Assembly (NCBI RefSeq): GCF_040448685.1
Contig: NZ_CP159290.1
Span: 1,860,001-1,924,000, forward strand
Length of the DNA: 64,000 nt
Direction of reading: 5' to 3'
Source: Cellulosimicrobium sp. ES-005
GTDB taxonomy: Bacteria; Actinomycetota; Actinomycetes; Actinomycetales; Cellulomonadaceae
Shown: positions 48,456 through 56,098 of the stretch, piece after piece
Numbering within the stretch: the stretch's first letter is position 1
Layout: each line of letters starts with the position of its first letter
Program-made: the position numbers and the translations under genes
The notes under the pieces: model-generated
The model's database searches: none
Told to the model about the DNA's origin: nothing
Seen by the model: the letters and a program-made list of their open reading frames with translations, nothing else

Positions 48456-49886
48456 ATGCGCAGAGCAAAGATCGTCTGCACCATCGGACCCGCGACCGAG
48501 TCGAAGGAGCAGCTCCGCGCGCTCGTCGACGCCGGGATGGACGTGGCGCGGATCAACCGCAGCCACGGCAGCGCCGAGGAGCACGCGGCCGTCTACCACG
48601 GCGTGCGCGAGGCCGCCGCCGAGTCGGGCCGCTCCGTCGCGGTGCTCGTCGACCTCCAGGGGCCGAAGATCCGCCTGGGCCGCTTCGGCGGCGACGAGAA
48701 GCACTGGCTCGAGGAGGGTGACACCTTCACGATCACGACCGAGGACGTCGTCGGCACCAAGGAGCTCGTCTCCACGACGCACAAGGGCCTGCCGGGCGAC
48801 GCGCGCGTCGGCGACCCGATCCTCATCGACGACGGCAAGGTGCTCGTCCGCGTCACCGCCGTCGAGGGCCCGCGCGTCGTGACGCGTGTCGAGGTCGCCG
48901 GCCCGGTGTCGAACAACAAGGGCCTGAACCTCCCGGGCGTCGCGGTCTCCGTGCCGGCGCTGTCCGAGAAGGACCAGGACGACCTGCGCTGGGCCCTCAA
49001 GCTCGGCGCGGACATCATCGCGCTGTCCTTCGTGCGGTCCGCGAAGGACTTCGAGGACGTCAAGCGGATCATGGACGAGGAGGGCCGCACGGTCCCCGTC
49101 GTCGCGAAGATCGAGAAGCCGCAGGCCGTCGAGAACCTCGCCGAGATCGTCGACGCGTTCGACGGCGTCATGGTCGCCCGCGGCGACCTCGCGGTCGAGC
49201 TCCCGCTGGAGCAGGTGCCGCTCGTCCAGAAGCGCATCGTCGAGCTCGCGCGTCGCAACGCCAAGCCCGTCATCGTCGCGACGCAGGTGCTCGAGTCCAT
49301 GACGAACTCGCCGCGCCCGACGCGCGCCGAGGCGTCCGACTGCGCCAACGCCGTCCTCGACGGCGCCGACGCGGTCATGCTCTCGGGCGAGACCAGCGTG
49401 GGCGAGTACCCGATCCTCACGGTGCAGACCATGGCCCGCATCATCGAGGCGACGGAGGAGGCCGGCCGCGAGCGCATCGCGCCGCTCGGCTCGACCCCGC
49501 ACACGCGCGGTGGCGCCATCACGCGCGCGGCTGCGGAGATCGGCGAGATCCTCGGCGCGAAGTACCTCGCGACGTTCACCCAGTCGGGCGACTCGGCGCG
49601 CCGCATGTCGCGCCTGCGCTCGTCGATCCCGCTGCTCGCCTTCACGCCGCGCGAGCACGTGCGCAACGTCCTGTCGCTCACATGGGGCACCCAGACCTAC
49701 CAGGTGCCCGAGGTGGAGAACACCGACGCGATGGTCGACCAGGTCGACACGACCCTCCAGGCCAACGGCCTCGCCGAGGTCGGCGACCTCGTGGTCGTCG
49801 TCTCCGGCGCCCCCGTGGGCCAGCCGGGCACGACGAACTCGATCCTCGTGCACAAGATCGGCGACCACTCCGACACGCGCGCCTGA
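48456..49886 (+). CDS. pyk: Pyruvate kinase
   Basis: Last ATP-forming step of glycolysis, PEP plus ADP to pyruvate (476 aa). Active-site marks: the N-terminal KIVCTIGPATES, ARINRSHGS (Asn34, Ser36, His37; the usual Phe or Leu at 35 is Arg), DLQGPKIRLG, the catalytic Lys in VVAKIEKPQAVENL, the Mg-binding MVARGDLAVELPLEQVP and ATQVLESMTNSPRPTRAE. The C-terminal allosteric domain is complete. ATG 48456 with GGAG ten bases upstream. The strong hairpin at 49930-49960 follows. The order lgt...pyk...ANTAR regulator is as in mycobacteria. Confidence 0.97.
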   Translation: MRRAKIVCTIGPATESKEQLRALVDAGMDVARINRSHGSAEEHAAVYHGVREAAAESGRSVAVLVDLQGPKIRLGRFGGDEKHWLEEGDTFTITTEDVVGTKELVSTTHKGLPGDARVGDPILIDDGKVLVRVTAVEGPRVVTRVEVAGPVSNNKGLNLPGVAVSVPALSEKDQDDLRWALKLGADIIALSFVRSAKDFEDVKRIMDEEGRTVPVVAKIEKPQAVENLAEIVDAFDGVMVARGDLAVELPLEQVPLVQKRIVELARRNAKPVIVATQVLESMTNSPRPTRAEASDCANAVLDGADAVMLSGETSVGEYPILTVQTMARIIEATEEAGRERIAPLGSTPHTRGGAITRAAAEIGEILGAKYLATFTQSGDSARRMSRLRSSIPLLAFTPREHVRNVLSLTWGTQTYQVPEVENTDAMVDQVDTTLQANGLAEVGDLVVVVSGAPVGQPGTTNSILVHKIGDHSDTRA

Positions 49887-50186
49887 CGCCGTCGCGCCCG
49901 TGAGGGCGTAGACCGCGCATGACGTCGCACGGCGGCGCCCCTCTCGTGGGGGCGCCGCCGTCCGGCGTTCCGGAGCCGGCCCGTGCGGTCGCCTTCGCGA
50001 GGCGCTCCGAGGAGGAGGGCGCGGGTCTACCATCCGGCCGCTCGTGCCTCGCGGCCTCCCGCCAGCCCCGCCACGACCCGCGCCCTCCTCCTCTCCGGCC
50101 CCGCTCCCCGGTGACGTCACCGTCCGACCCGGCACCGTGCCGGAAAGTGCACGACACGGGGTTCTCGGTACCCCTACCCTCGCGGG
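49887..50186. other. 300-base gap between pyk and the nucleotidyltransferase
   Basis: Apart from the terminator hairpin (49930-49960) and the -10 box of the next gene, TACCCT at 50175-50180, I see nothing convincing here: no conserved reading frame and no RNA-like fold. Confidence 0.6.
49930..49960 (+). terminator. Strong terminator hairpin after pyk
   Basis: CGGCGGCGCCCC (49930-49941) pairs perfectly over 12 bases with GGGGCGCCGCCG (49949-49960) around a 7-base loop, 44 bases after the pyk stop. No T-run follows. Confidence 0.7.
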
Positions 50187-51044
50187 ATGCGTGCCGTGCC
50201 GGACTCCCTGGACCCTGCGGTCGTGCGTCGGGTCGACGCGCGGCTGGACGCCGTCGTGCGCGACGAGCGGGTCGCGATACCGCTCGCGGTGGAGAGCGGG
50301 AGCCGTGCATGGGGGTTCCCGTCGCCGGACTCGGACCACGACTGCCGGTTCGTGTACGTCCGGTCGCAGGCGGACTACCTGGACCCGTGGCCGCGGCGCG
50401 ACGTCGTCGAGACCCCGCTCGACGCGGTGCTTGACGTGAACGGGTGGGACCTGCTCAAGGCGGTCCGGCTGCTCGTACGGGGGAACGCGACCCTGCTGGA
50501 GTGGCTGCGCTCGCCGATCGTCTATCGCGCCGACGACGCGTTCCGGGCGGAGCTGCTCGCGCTCGCGGAGCACGTCGTCGACCGCGACGCGCTGCGGCGC
50601 CACTACCTGCACGTGGCGCTGGGTCAGCGCGACCGATGGTGGTCGGTGCCCGCGGTGCCGTACAAGAAGGTCTTCTACGTCGTGCGCCCGGCGGCGACGC
50701 TGCGGTGGCTGCGCGTGCGCCCCGACGACGCCGTACCGCCCATGGATCTGGTGACGCTGCTCACGGAGGGGGAGGCCTCGGGGGACGTGGTGCGCGCCGC
50801 GGCGGAGCTCGTCGCGCTCAAGGCGGTGTCGCGCGAGATGGGTGCCGGCGCCGTCCCGAGACCACTGGGGTGGTTCGTCGACGACGAGCTGGCGCGCGCG
50901 TCGGAGGCGGTGGAGCCCGGCGCGGAACGGACGGGTGCTCGGACGCGCGCGGCGGAGGCGTTCCGCTCGATGGTCGTCCGGTACGGTCCGGAGCCGTCGG
51001 CGTGGGGGACGGGCCGCCGGCTCGCGCCGGGTGCGGCGCGGTGA
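50187..51044 (+). CDS. RlaP/YcgL-like nucleotidyltransferase (PF10127 type)
   Basis: A DNA-polymerase-beta-fold nucleotidyltransferase of the group called 'RNA ligase-associated predicted nucleotidyltransferase' (285 aa). The catalytic core is ESGSRAWGFPSPDSDHDCRF: the Gly-Ser and the Asp pair (SDHD) that binds metal; a family-typical helical part follows (NGWDLLKAVRLLVRGNATLL, EWLRSPIVYR, KKVFYVVRPAATLRWL). Family members are suspected to act in RNA repair or modification, but the substrate is not known. ATG 50187 is leaderless after TACCCT (50175-50180). Its stop lies nine bases from the 3' end of an unusual convergent tRNA gene, which raises the idea of a functional tie. No RNA ligase gene is near. 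Confidence 0.88.
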   Translation: MRAVPDSLDPAVVRRVDARLDAVVRDERVAIPLAVESGSRAWGFPSPDSDHDCRFVYVRSQADYLDPWPRRDVVETPLDAVLDVNGWDLLKAVRLLVRGNATLLEWLRSPIVYRADDAFRAELLALAEHVVDRDALRRHYLHVALGQRDRWWSVPAVPYKKVFYVVRPAATLRWLRVRPDDAVPPMDLVTLLTEGEASGDVVRAAAELVALKAVSREMGAGAVPRPLGWFVDDELARASEAVEPGAERTGARTRAAEAFRSMVVRYGPEPSAWGTGRRLAPGAAR

Positions 51045-51051
51045 CAGGGGA

Positions 51052-51127
51052 GGTGCCCCGGGTGGGATTCGAACCCACACTGGATCGGGTTTGAGCCGAA
51101 CGCCTCTGCCGGTTGGGCTACCGGGGC
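51052..51127 (-). tRNA. tRNA with CAA anticodon but short (class I) variable arm
   Basis: On the minus strand a full cloverleaf can be drawn. The 7-bp acceptor stem GCCCCGG (51121-51127) pairs perfectly with 51055-51061. The D-arm contains GG in its loop (51106-51114). The anticodon arm has the 7-base loop CTCAAAC (51089-51095), whose anticodon CAA (51091-51093) follows U33. The variable arm is five bases (51079-51083). The T-arm is GTGGG-TTCGAAT-CCCAC (51062-51078). The discriminator is A (51054), then CC, but the next base is T, so CCA is not encoded. CAA would read the leucine codon UUG, yet bacterial tRNA-Leu has a long variable arm. The top pair of the anticodon stem is a U-U mismatch. 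It is a real tRNA-like gene with uncertain charging identity. Confidence 0.85.
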
Positions 51128-51264
51128 GGTGCGCGTCGGAGCCGGTCGCCGGGTCCGTTGCGCGTGCACCATCGAACCACACGTGCGCGCCTTCACGAGA
51201 ATCACACTCCTCCGAGGGCGAAACGCGGGGGCGGCAGGGGGTGCGGCGCACTACAGTGAACCCC

Positions 51265-51939
51265 GTGAGTGACCAGACAGCGCAGCCCGAGGACAAGCAG
51301 CCGCTCGACCTGCCCCCGATGATCGAGCCCGAGCCCGCCGCGACCCCCGCCCCGTCGGGCCGTCCCGCGCGCCGCGCGGTCGTCGCCGAGGACGAGGCCC
51401 TGATCCGTCTCGATGTGGTCGAGACGCTGCGCGACGCCGGTTTCGACGTCGTCGGCGAGGCGGGCGACGGCGCCACGGCGGTCAAGCTGGCTCTCGAGCT
51501 CAAGCCCGACGTCGTCGTCATGGACGTGAAGATGCCCGAGCTCGACGGCATCTCCGCCGCGGAGCAGATCGGCAAGGCGCACGCCGCGCCGGTCGTCCTG
51601 CTCACGGCGTTCTCGCAGGCGGAGCTCGTCGAGCGGGCGCGCGACGCGGGGGCCATGGCCTACGTCGTCAAGCCGTTCACGCCGGCGGACCTGCTGCCCG
51701 CGGTCGAGATCGCGATCTCGCGCTACTCGCAGATCACGGCGCTCGAGTCCGAGGTCGCGGACCTGGCGGAGCGCTTCGAGACGCGCAAGCGCGTGGACCG
51801 TGCCAAGGGTCTGCTCATGACCAAGATGGGTCTGTCGGAGCCGGAGTCGTTCCGCTGGATCCAGAAGACGTCGATGGACCGGCGCCTCACCATGCGCGAG
51901 GTCGCGGACGCCGTCATCGAGCAGGTCGGCGGCGCCTGA
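51265..51939 (+). CDS. ANTAR-domain response regulator (PdtaR-like)
   Basis: Response regulator with an RNA-binding output domain (224 aa), similar to M. tuberculosis PdtaR (Rv1626). A ~35-residue Pro/Glu-rich leader precedes the receiver domain with acidic pocket AEDEALIRLD, phospho-acceptor Asp87 (VVVMDVKMPELDG), Thr in LLTAFSQ and Lys in VVKPFTPADL. The C-terminal ANTAR domain (ETRKRVDRAKGLLMTKMGLS...MREVADAVIEQV) binds paired hexaloop hairpins in leader RNAs to block termination. GTG 51265 is leaderless after TACAGT (51252-51257). The partner kinase, PdtaS in mycobacteria, is not in the window. Confidence 0.94.
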   Translation: MSDQTAQPEDKQPLDLPPMIEPEPAATPAPSGRPARRAVVAEDEALIRLDVVETLRDAGFDVVGEAGDGATAVKLALELKPDVVVMDVKMPELDGISAAEQIGKAHAAPVVLLTAFSQAELVERARDAGAMAYVVKPFTPADLLPAVEIAISRYSQITALESEVADLAERFETRKRVDRAKGLLMTKMGLSEPESFRWIQKTSMDRRLTMREVADAVIEQVGGA

Positions 51940-51988
51940 GCCCGCGTCGGCGACCGATCGGCCGTGGCCGGTGTCCTGAGCAGGACCT

Positions 51989-52017
51989 TTGTCACGGCGC
52001 CCCGGGCGGGCTATCGT
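51989..52017 (+). promoter_or_regulatory. Promoter with both -35 and -10
   Basis: TTGTCA (51989-51994), a 17-base spacer and TATCGT (52012-52017): the best sigma-70-type promoter in the window. It would give a ~150-base leader for the acetyltransferase gene at 52176. Confidence 0.55.
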
Positions 52018-52175
52018 CTTGGACTGGCGTCCAGTAGTTCCCGGGGCGGTGGACACGCGGTCGCCACGTAGTGCTCAGTCGACGGCCGACGGCGCCGTCC
52101 GAGCGACGTGGAACCATCTCACCCCCCACGTCCCTCGGTGCCGTCGGTCCCACGGTGCGAACGAGGAGGAGCGCG

Positions 52176-52841
52176 GTGCGCCCAGCAGTGGAGGTCAGGC
52201 CCGCGGTCGGTGACGACCTGCCGGGGATCGCTGTGCTGTGCTCGGAGGCCCGGCGCGAGTCGGCGTCCGGGGCGCAGATCTGCGCGCCCGACGAGGACCG
52301 CCTGGTCCGGCACCTGTCGGTGCTGCTCACGCTCCCGGGCGGCAACGTCCTCGTCGCCCTGCACGACGGCCGCCCCGTCGGGTTCGTGCTGGCGCGCGTG
52401 CTCGACCCGCACCTGTTCGCCGACGAGCCGAGCCTGTACGTCGAGGCCGTCTACGTCGGCGAGGACTCCCGCCGACGCGGCGTGGGTCACGCGCTGCTCA
52501 GCGCGACGGCGGACCTCGCTGCCGGCGCCGGTGCGACGCACGTCTACTCGGTCCCGATCCCCGGATCGCGCGGCGTCCAGCGCTTCCTCGCGCGGCTCGG
52601 CTTCGGCCCGGTCGCGGGCCACCGCGTCGTGTCGACCGCGGTGCTCCAGCGTCGCCTCGCGGCCGACCTCACGCCCACCCGCCGGGGCACCCGTTCCCTC
52701 GAGGACCTCATCGCGCGCCGTCGTCGTGCCCGGACCGAGACGATGTCCGGACCGGTCGACCTGCGCGAGTTCCAGGCGGAGTACCGCAACCGCGGCGGCG
52801 TCGTGACGCCGGTCGAGGCCCGCGAGACCCTGCCCGGCTGA
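52176..52841 (+). CDS. GNAT-family acetyltransferase with C-terminal extension
   Basis: Predicted acetyl-CoA-dependent N-acetyltransferase (221 aa). The N-terminal part EVRPAVGDDLPGIAVLC is the start of the GNAT fold; YVEAVYVGEDSRRRGVGHAL contains the acetyl-CoA pyrophosphate-binding loop RRRGVGHA. After the GNAT core, about 65 residues follow (PTRRGTRSLEDLIARRRRARTETM...) that I do not recognise. GTG 52176 has GAGGAG upstream, at the end of a ~150-base leader. Homologues next to ANTAR regulators and polA are common in Micrococcales; the acceptor is unknown. Confidence 0.85.
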   Translation: MRPAVEVRPAVGDDLPGIAVLCSEARRESASGAQICAPDEDRLVRHLSVLLTLPGGNVLVALHDGRPVGFVLARVLDPHLFADEPSLYVEAVYVGEDSRRRGVGHALLSATADLAAGAGATHVYSVPIPGSRGVQRFLARLGFGPVAGHRVVSTAVLQRRLAADLTPTRRGTRSLEDLIARRRRARTETMSGPVDLREFQAEYRNRGGVVTPVEARETLPG

Positions 52842-52897
52842 GCCGGGCGGCCGTCCGCGGGCAGAGCCCGCCCGGGACGGCCGGCGCGGCGTCGCCG

Positions 52898-53380
52898 TCA
52901 GTCCCGGCCGAGGATCATGCACGTGAGGCGGGCCGTGCACACACGACGTCCCTCGTCGTCGGACACCACGATCTCGTAGCTCGCCGTCGTACGGCCCCGG
53001 TGCACCGCGACGGCCTCCCCGTGGACCCAGCCGTCGCGCACCCCCCGGTGGTGGGTGGCGTTGACCTCGATCCCCACCGCGGCGCGCCCGGGCCCACCGT
53101 GGAGCTGCGCGGCGATCGACCCGAGCGTCTCGGCGAGCACGACCGACGCGCCCCCGTGCAGCAGGCCCGCGGGCTGGGTGTTGCCCGCGACGGGCATGCG
53201 CGCGGTGACCCGGTCGGCGCTCACGACCTCCAGCTCGATGCCCATGCGCTCGATGAGCGTGCCCGCGGTGCGCAGGCCCATGGCCTCGTAGGCGTGGCGC
53301 GGGGCCGCGGGCGCGCCGGTCGCGGCGGCCGCGGGCGCGGCGGGGTCGGTGGTCCGGTCGGGGCCGTGCGTGTCGGTCAT
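52898..53380 (-). CDS. PaaI-type hotdog-fold thioesterase
   Basis: A small acyl-CoA thioesterase (160 aa). After an Ala/Pro-rich ~30-residue N-terminus, the hotdog fold shows NTQPAGLLHGGASVVLAE (the GGxxxxLxE catalytic-helix pattern) and the strands RAAVGIEVNATHHRGVRDG and GRTTASYEIVVSDDEGRRV. Substrate may be phenylacetyl-CoA-type or 1,4-dihydroxy-2-naphthoyl-CoA; this is not decidable here. ATG 53380 is nearly back-to-back with the polA start 20 bases away. Position next to polA matches Rv1627-Rv1629-like gene order loosely. Confidence 0.9.
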   Translation of the reverse strand: MTDTHGPDRTTDPAAPAAAATGAPAAPRHAYEAMGLRTAGTLIERMGIELEVVSADRVTARMPVAGNTQPAGLLHGGASVVLAETLGSIAAQLHGGPGRAAVGIEVNATHHRGVRDGWVHGEAVAVHRGRTTASYEIVVSDDEGRRVCTARLTCMILGRD

Positions 53381-53399
53381 GGACTGTAGGTTGGCACCC

Positions 53400-56084
53400 G
53401 TGACGACCTCCGCGCGACCTCGCCTCCTGCTCATCGACGGACACTCCATGGCCTACCGCGCGTTCTTCGCGCTCCCGGCGGAGAACTTCTCGACGACCAC
53501 GGGACAGCACACGAACGCGGTGTACGGCTTCACGTCGATGCTCATCAACCTCCTGCGGGACGAGGAGCCGACGCACGTCGCCGTCGCGTTCGACGCGGGG
53601 CGCCAGTCGTTCCGCACGGAGATCCTCCCGAGCTACAAGGGCACGCGCGAGTCGTCGCCCGAGCCGTTCCGCGGTCAGGTCCCGCTCATCAAGGAGATTC
53701 TCGAGACGCTGCACATCCCGACGCTCGAGCGCGAGGGCTACGAGGCGGACGACATCTTCGCGACGCTCGCCACGCAGGGCGCGGACGCCGGGATGGAGGT
53801 CCTCGTCTGCTCCGGCGACCGTGACTCGTTCCAGCTCGTGGGTCCCGACGTCACGGTGCTCTACCCGAAGAAGGGCGTCTCGGAGCTCGCGCGGATGGAC
53901 AGCGCCGCCGTCGTCGAGAAGTACGGCGTGCCGCCCGAGCGCTACCCGGACCTCGCCGCGCTCGTGGGCGAGACGTCCGACAACCTGCCGGGCATCCCCG
54001 GCGTCGGGCCCAAGACGGCCGCCAAGTGGATCACGGCGTACGGCGACCTCGACGGCCTGCTCGACCACGCGGACGAGATCAAGGGCAAGGCGGGGGAGAA
54101 CCTCCGTGCGCACCTCGACCAGGTCCGCCTCAACCGACGGCTCAACGCGCTCCTGCGCGACCTCGAGCTCCCCGTCGGCCCCGACGACCTCGTGACGCGT
54201 CCCTGGGACCGCGAGGCCGCGCACCGCGTCCTCGACGCGCTCGAGTTCCGGGCCCTGCGCGACCGGCTCTTCGCGATCGCGCCCGAGGGCGAGGTCGAGA
54301 CGGAGGCGGGGTTCGACGTCAAGCTCGCCGACGTCCTGCCCGGGGGGCTCGGCGCGTGGCTCGCCGAGCACGGTGACCGGCGCCTCGGGGTCGAGGTGGC
54401 CGGCAAGGCGGTGCCCGGCGGCGGGGACGCCTGGGCGGTCGCGGTGTCCGACGACGCCGGGGCGGCCGTGGCGCTCGAGCTCGCCGACGTCGCGGGGGCC
54501 GACGACGAGGCGCTGGCCGCGTGGCTCGCCGACCCGGCGCGGCCCAAGGCCGTGCACGGCGCGAAGTCCGCGTGGCACGAGCTCGCGGCGCGCGGCTACG
54601 ACCTCGCGGGCGTCACGTTCGACACCGAGCTCGCCGCCTACCTGTGCCATCCGGACCAGCGCGGCTACGACCTCGGCGACCTCGTCGTGCGCCACCTGCA
54701 CCGCGAGCTGCGCCCCGACACCGAGGCGGGCAACGACGCCCAGGGCGCGCTCGACCTCTCGCTCGACGGGAACGGCGAGCAGGAGCGCGACGCCGTCCGC
54801 GCGCTCGCCGTCGCCCAGCTCGGCGACGCTCTCGCGGGCGAGCTCGAGGACCGCGGGGCCACGACGCTCCTCACCGACCTCGAGCTGCCGCTCTCCCAGG
54901 TGCTCGCGCGCATGGAGCAGCGCGGCATCGCCGCGGACGTCGACTACCTGCGCGAGCTCGAGCAGCACTTCGGCGACCTCGTCGCGACCGCCGCGTCGGA
55001 GGCGTACGCCGTCATCGGGCGCGAGGTGAACCTCGGCTCGCCCAAGCAGCTGCAGGAGGTGCTGTTCGACCAGCTCGGGATGCCCAAGACGAAGAAGATC
55101 AAGACGGGCTACACGACCGACGCGTCGGCGCTCGCGGACCTCTTCGTCAAGACGCAGCACCCGTTCCTCGAGCACCTGCTCTCGCACCGTGACGCCTCGC
55201 GCCTGCGCCAGACCGTGGAGGGCCTGCTCAAGTCCGTCGCGGACGACGGACGGATCCACACGACGTTCCAGCAGACCATCGCGGCGACCGGGCGCCTCAG
55301 CTCGACCGACCCGAACCTCCAGAACATCCCGATCCGGACGGAGGCGGGCCGTCGCATCCGGCGCGCGTTCGTCGTCGGGGAGGGCTACGAGACGCTCATG
55401 ACGGCCGACTACAGCCAGATCGAGATGCGCATCATGGCGCACCTGTCGGGTGACGAGGGGCTCATCGAGGCGTTCCGGTCCGGCGAGGACCTGCACTCCT
55501 ACGTCGGGTCGCGCGTGTTCGAGGTCCCGGCGGCCGAGGTCACGCCCGCGATGCGCTCGAAGATCAAGGCGATGTCCTACGGCCTGGCGTACGGGCTGTC
55601 GGCGTTCGGGCTGTCGCAGCAGCTCACCATCGAGGTGGGCGAGGCGCAGAAGCTCATGGACGACTACTTCGAGCGCTTCGGCGGCGTGCGCGACTACCTC
55701 ACGGGCGTCGTCGACGAGGCGCGCGCGACGGGGTACACGGCGACCATCCTCGGCCGCCGTCGATACCTGCCCGACCTCACGAGCGACAACCGGCAGCGGC
55801 GCCAGATGGCGGAGCGCATGGCCCTCAACGCGCCCATCCAGGGGAGCGCGGCCGACATCATCAAGGTCGCGATGCTGGGCGTCCAGCGCGCGATCGACGA
55901 GCGCGGACTGCGCTCGCGGCTGCTCCTGCAGGTGCACGACGAGCTCGTGGTCGAGGTCGCCCCGGGCGAGCGCGACGCCGTCGAGGAGCTGCTGCGCACG
56001 CAGATGGGCGCGGCGGCGGACCTCGACGTGCCGCTCGACGTCTCGGTCGGTGTCGGCGCGACGTGGCACGAGGCGGGACACTGA
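53400..56084 (+). CDS. polA: DNA polymerase I
   Basis: Repair and Okazaki-fragment polymerase (894 aa). Domains: 5'-3' exonuclease (residues ~1-300; LLLIDGHSMAYRAFFALP, GYEADDIFATLA, GETSDNLPGIPGVGPKTA); a 3'-5' exonuclease-like domain (~310-480) in which I do not see the DED catalytic residues, as expected for actinobacterial PolA; and the polymerase domain with motif A TADYSQIEMRIMAHLS, the O-helix KIKAMSYGLAYGLSAFGL and motif C LQVHDELVVE. GTG 53400 is leaderless after TAGGTT (53387-53392). The convergent methyltransferase's stop shares an 18-bp palindrome with the polA stop. Confidence 0.97.
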   Translation: MTTSARPRLLLIDGHSMAYRAFFALPAENFSTTTGQHTNAVYGFTSMLINLLRDEEPTHVAVAFDAGRQSFRTEILPSYKGTRESSPEPFRGQVPLIKEILETLHIPTLEREGYEADDIFATLATQGADAGMEVLVCSGDRDSFQLVGPDVTVLYPKKGVSELARMDSAAVVEKYGVPPERYPDLAALVGETSDNLPGIPGVGPKTAAKWITAYGDLDGLLDHADEIKGKAGENLRAHLDQVRLNRRLNALLRDLELPVGPDDLVTRPWDREAAHRVLDALEFRALRDRLFAIAPEGEVETEAGFDVKLADVLPGGLGAWLAEHGDRRLGVEVAGKAVPGGGDAWAVAVSDDAGAAVALELADVAGADDEALAAWLADPARPKAVHGAKSAWHELAARGYDLAGVTFDTELAAYLCHPDQRGYDLGDLVVRHLHRELRPDTEAGNDAQGALDLSLDGNGEQERDAVRALAVAQLGDALAGELEDRGATTLLTDLELPLSQVLARMEQRGIAADVDYLRELEQHFGDLVATAASEAYAVIGREVNLGSPKQLQEVLFDQLGMPKTKKIKTGYTTDASALADLFVKTQHPFLEHLLSHRDASRLRQTVEGLLKSVADDGRIHTTFQQTIAATGRLSSTDPNLQNIPIRTEAGRRIRRAFVVGEGYETLMTADYSQIEMRIMAHLSGDEGLIEAFRSGEDLHSYVGSRVFEVPAAEVTPAMRSKIKAMSYGLAYGLSAFGLSQQLTIEVGEAQKLMDDYFERFGGVRDYLTGVVDEARATGYTATILGRRRYLPDLTSDNRQRRQMAERMALNAPIQGSAADIIKVAMLGVQRAIDERGLRSRLLLQVHDELVVEVAPGERDAVEELLRTQMGAAADLDVPLDVSVGVGATWHEAGH

Positions 56085-56098
56085 CCCGGCCGGGTCAG
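56081..56098. terminator. 18-bp palindrome holding both stops of convergent genes
   Basis: CTGACCCGGCCGGGTCAG is a perfect palindrome. It contains the polA stop (56082-56084) and, on the other strand, the methyltransferase stop (56095-56097). It could form a short hairpin in either transcript. Confidence 0.45.

Noticed and set aside
49887-50186. Small gene or regulatory RNA between pyk and the nucleotidyltransferase
   Set aside because: Only short frames with shadow-like composition and, apart from the terminator hairpin, no stable fold could be identified.
51052-51127. Selenocysteine tRNA
   Set aside because: The anticodon after U33 is CAA, not TCA, the acceptor stem is 7 bp and the variable arm is short.
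51052-51127. Phage or element attachment site at the tRNA 3' end
   Set aside because: No integrase, no duplicated tRNA end and conserved backbone genes on both sides.
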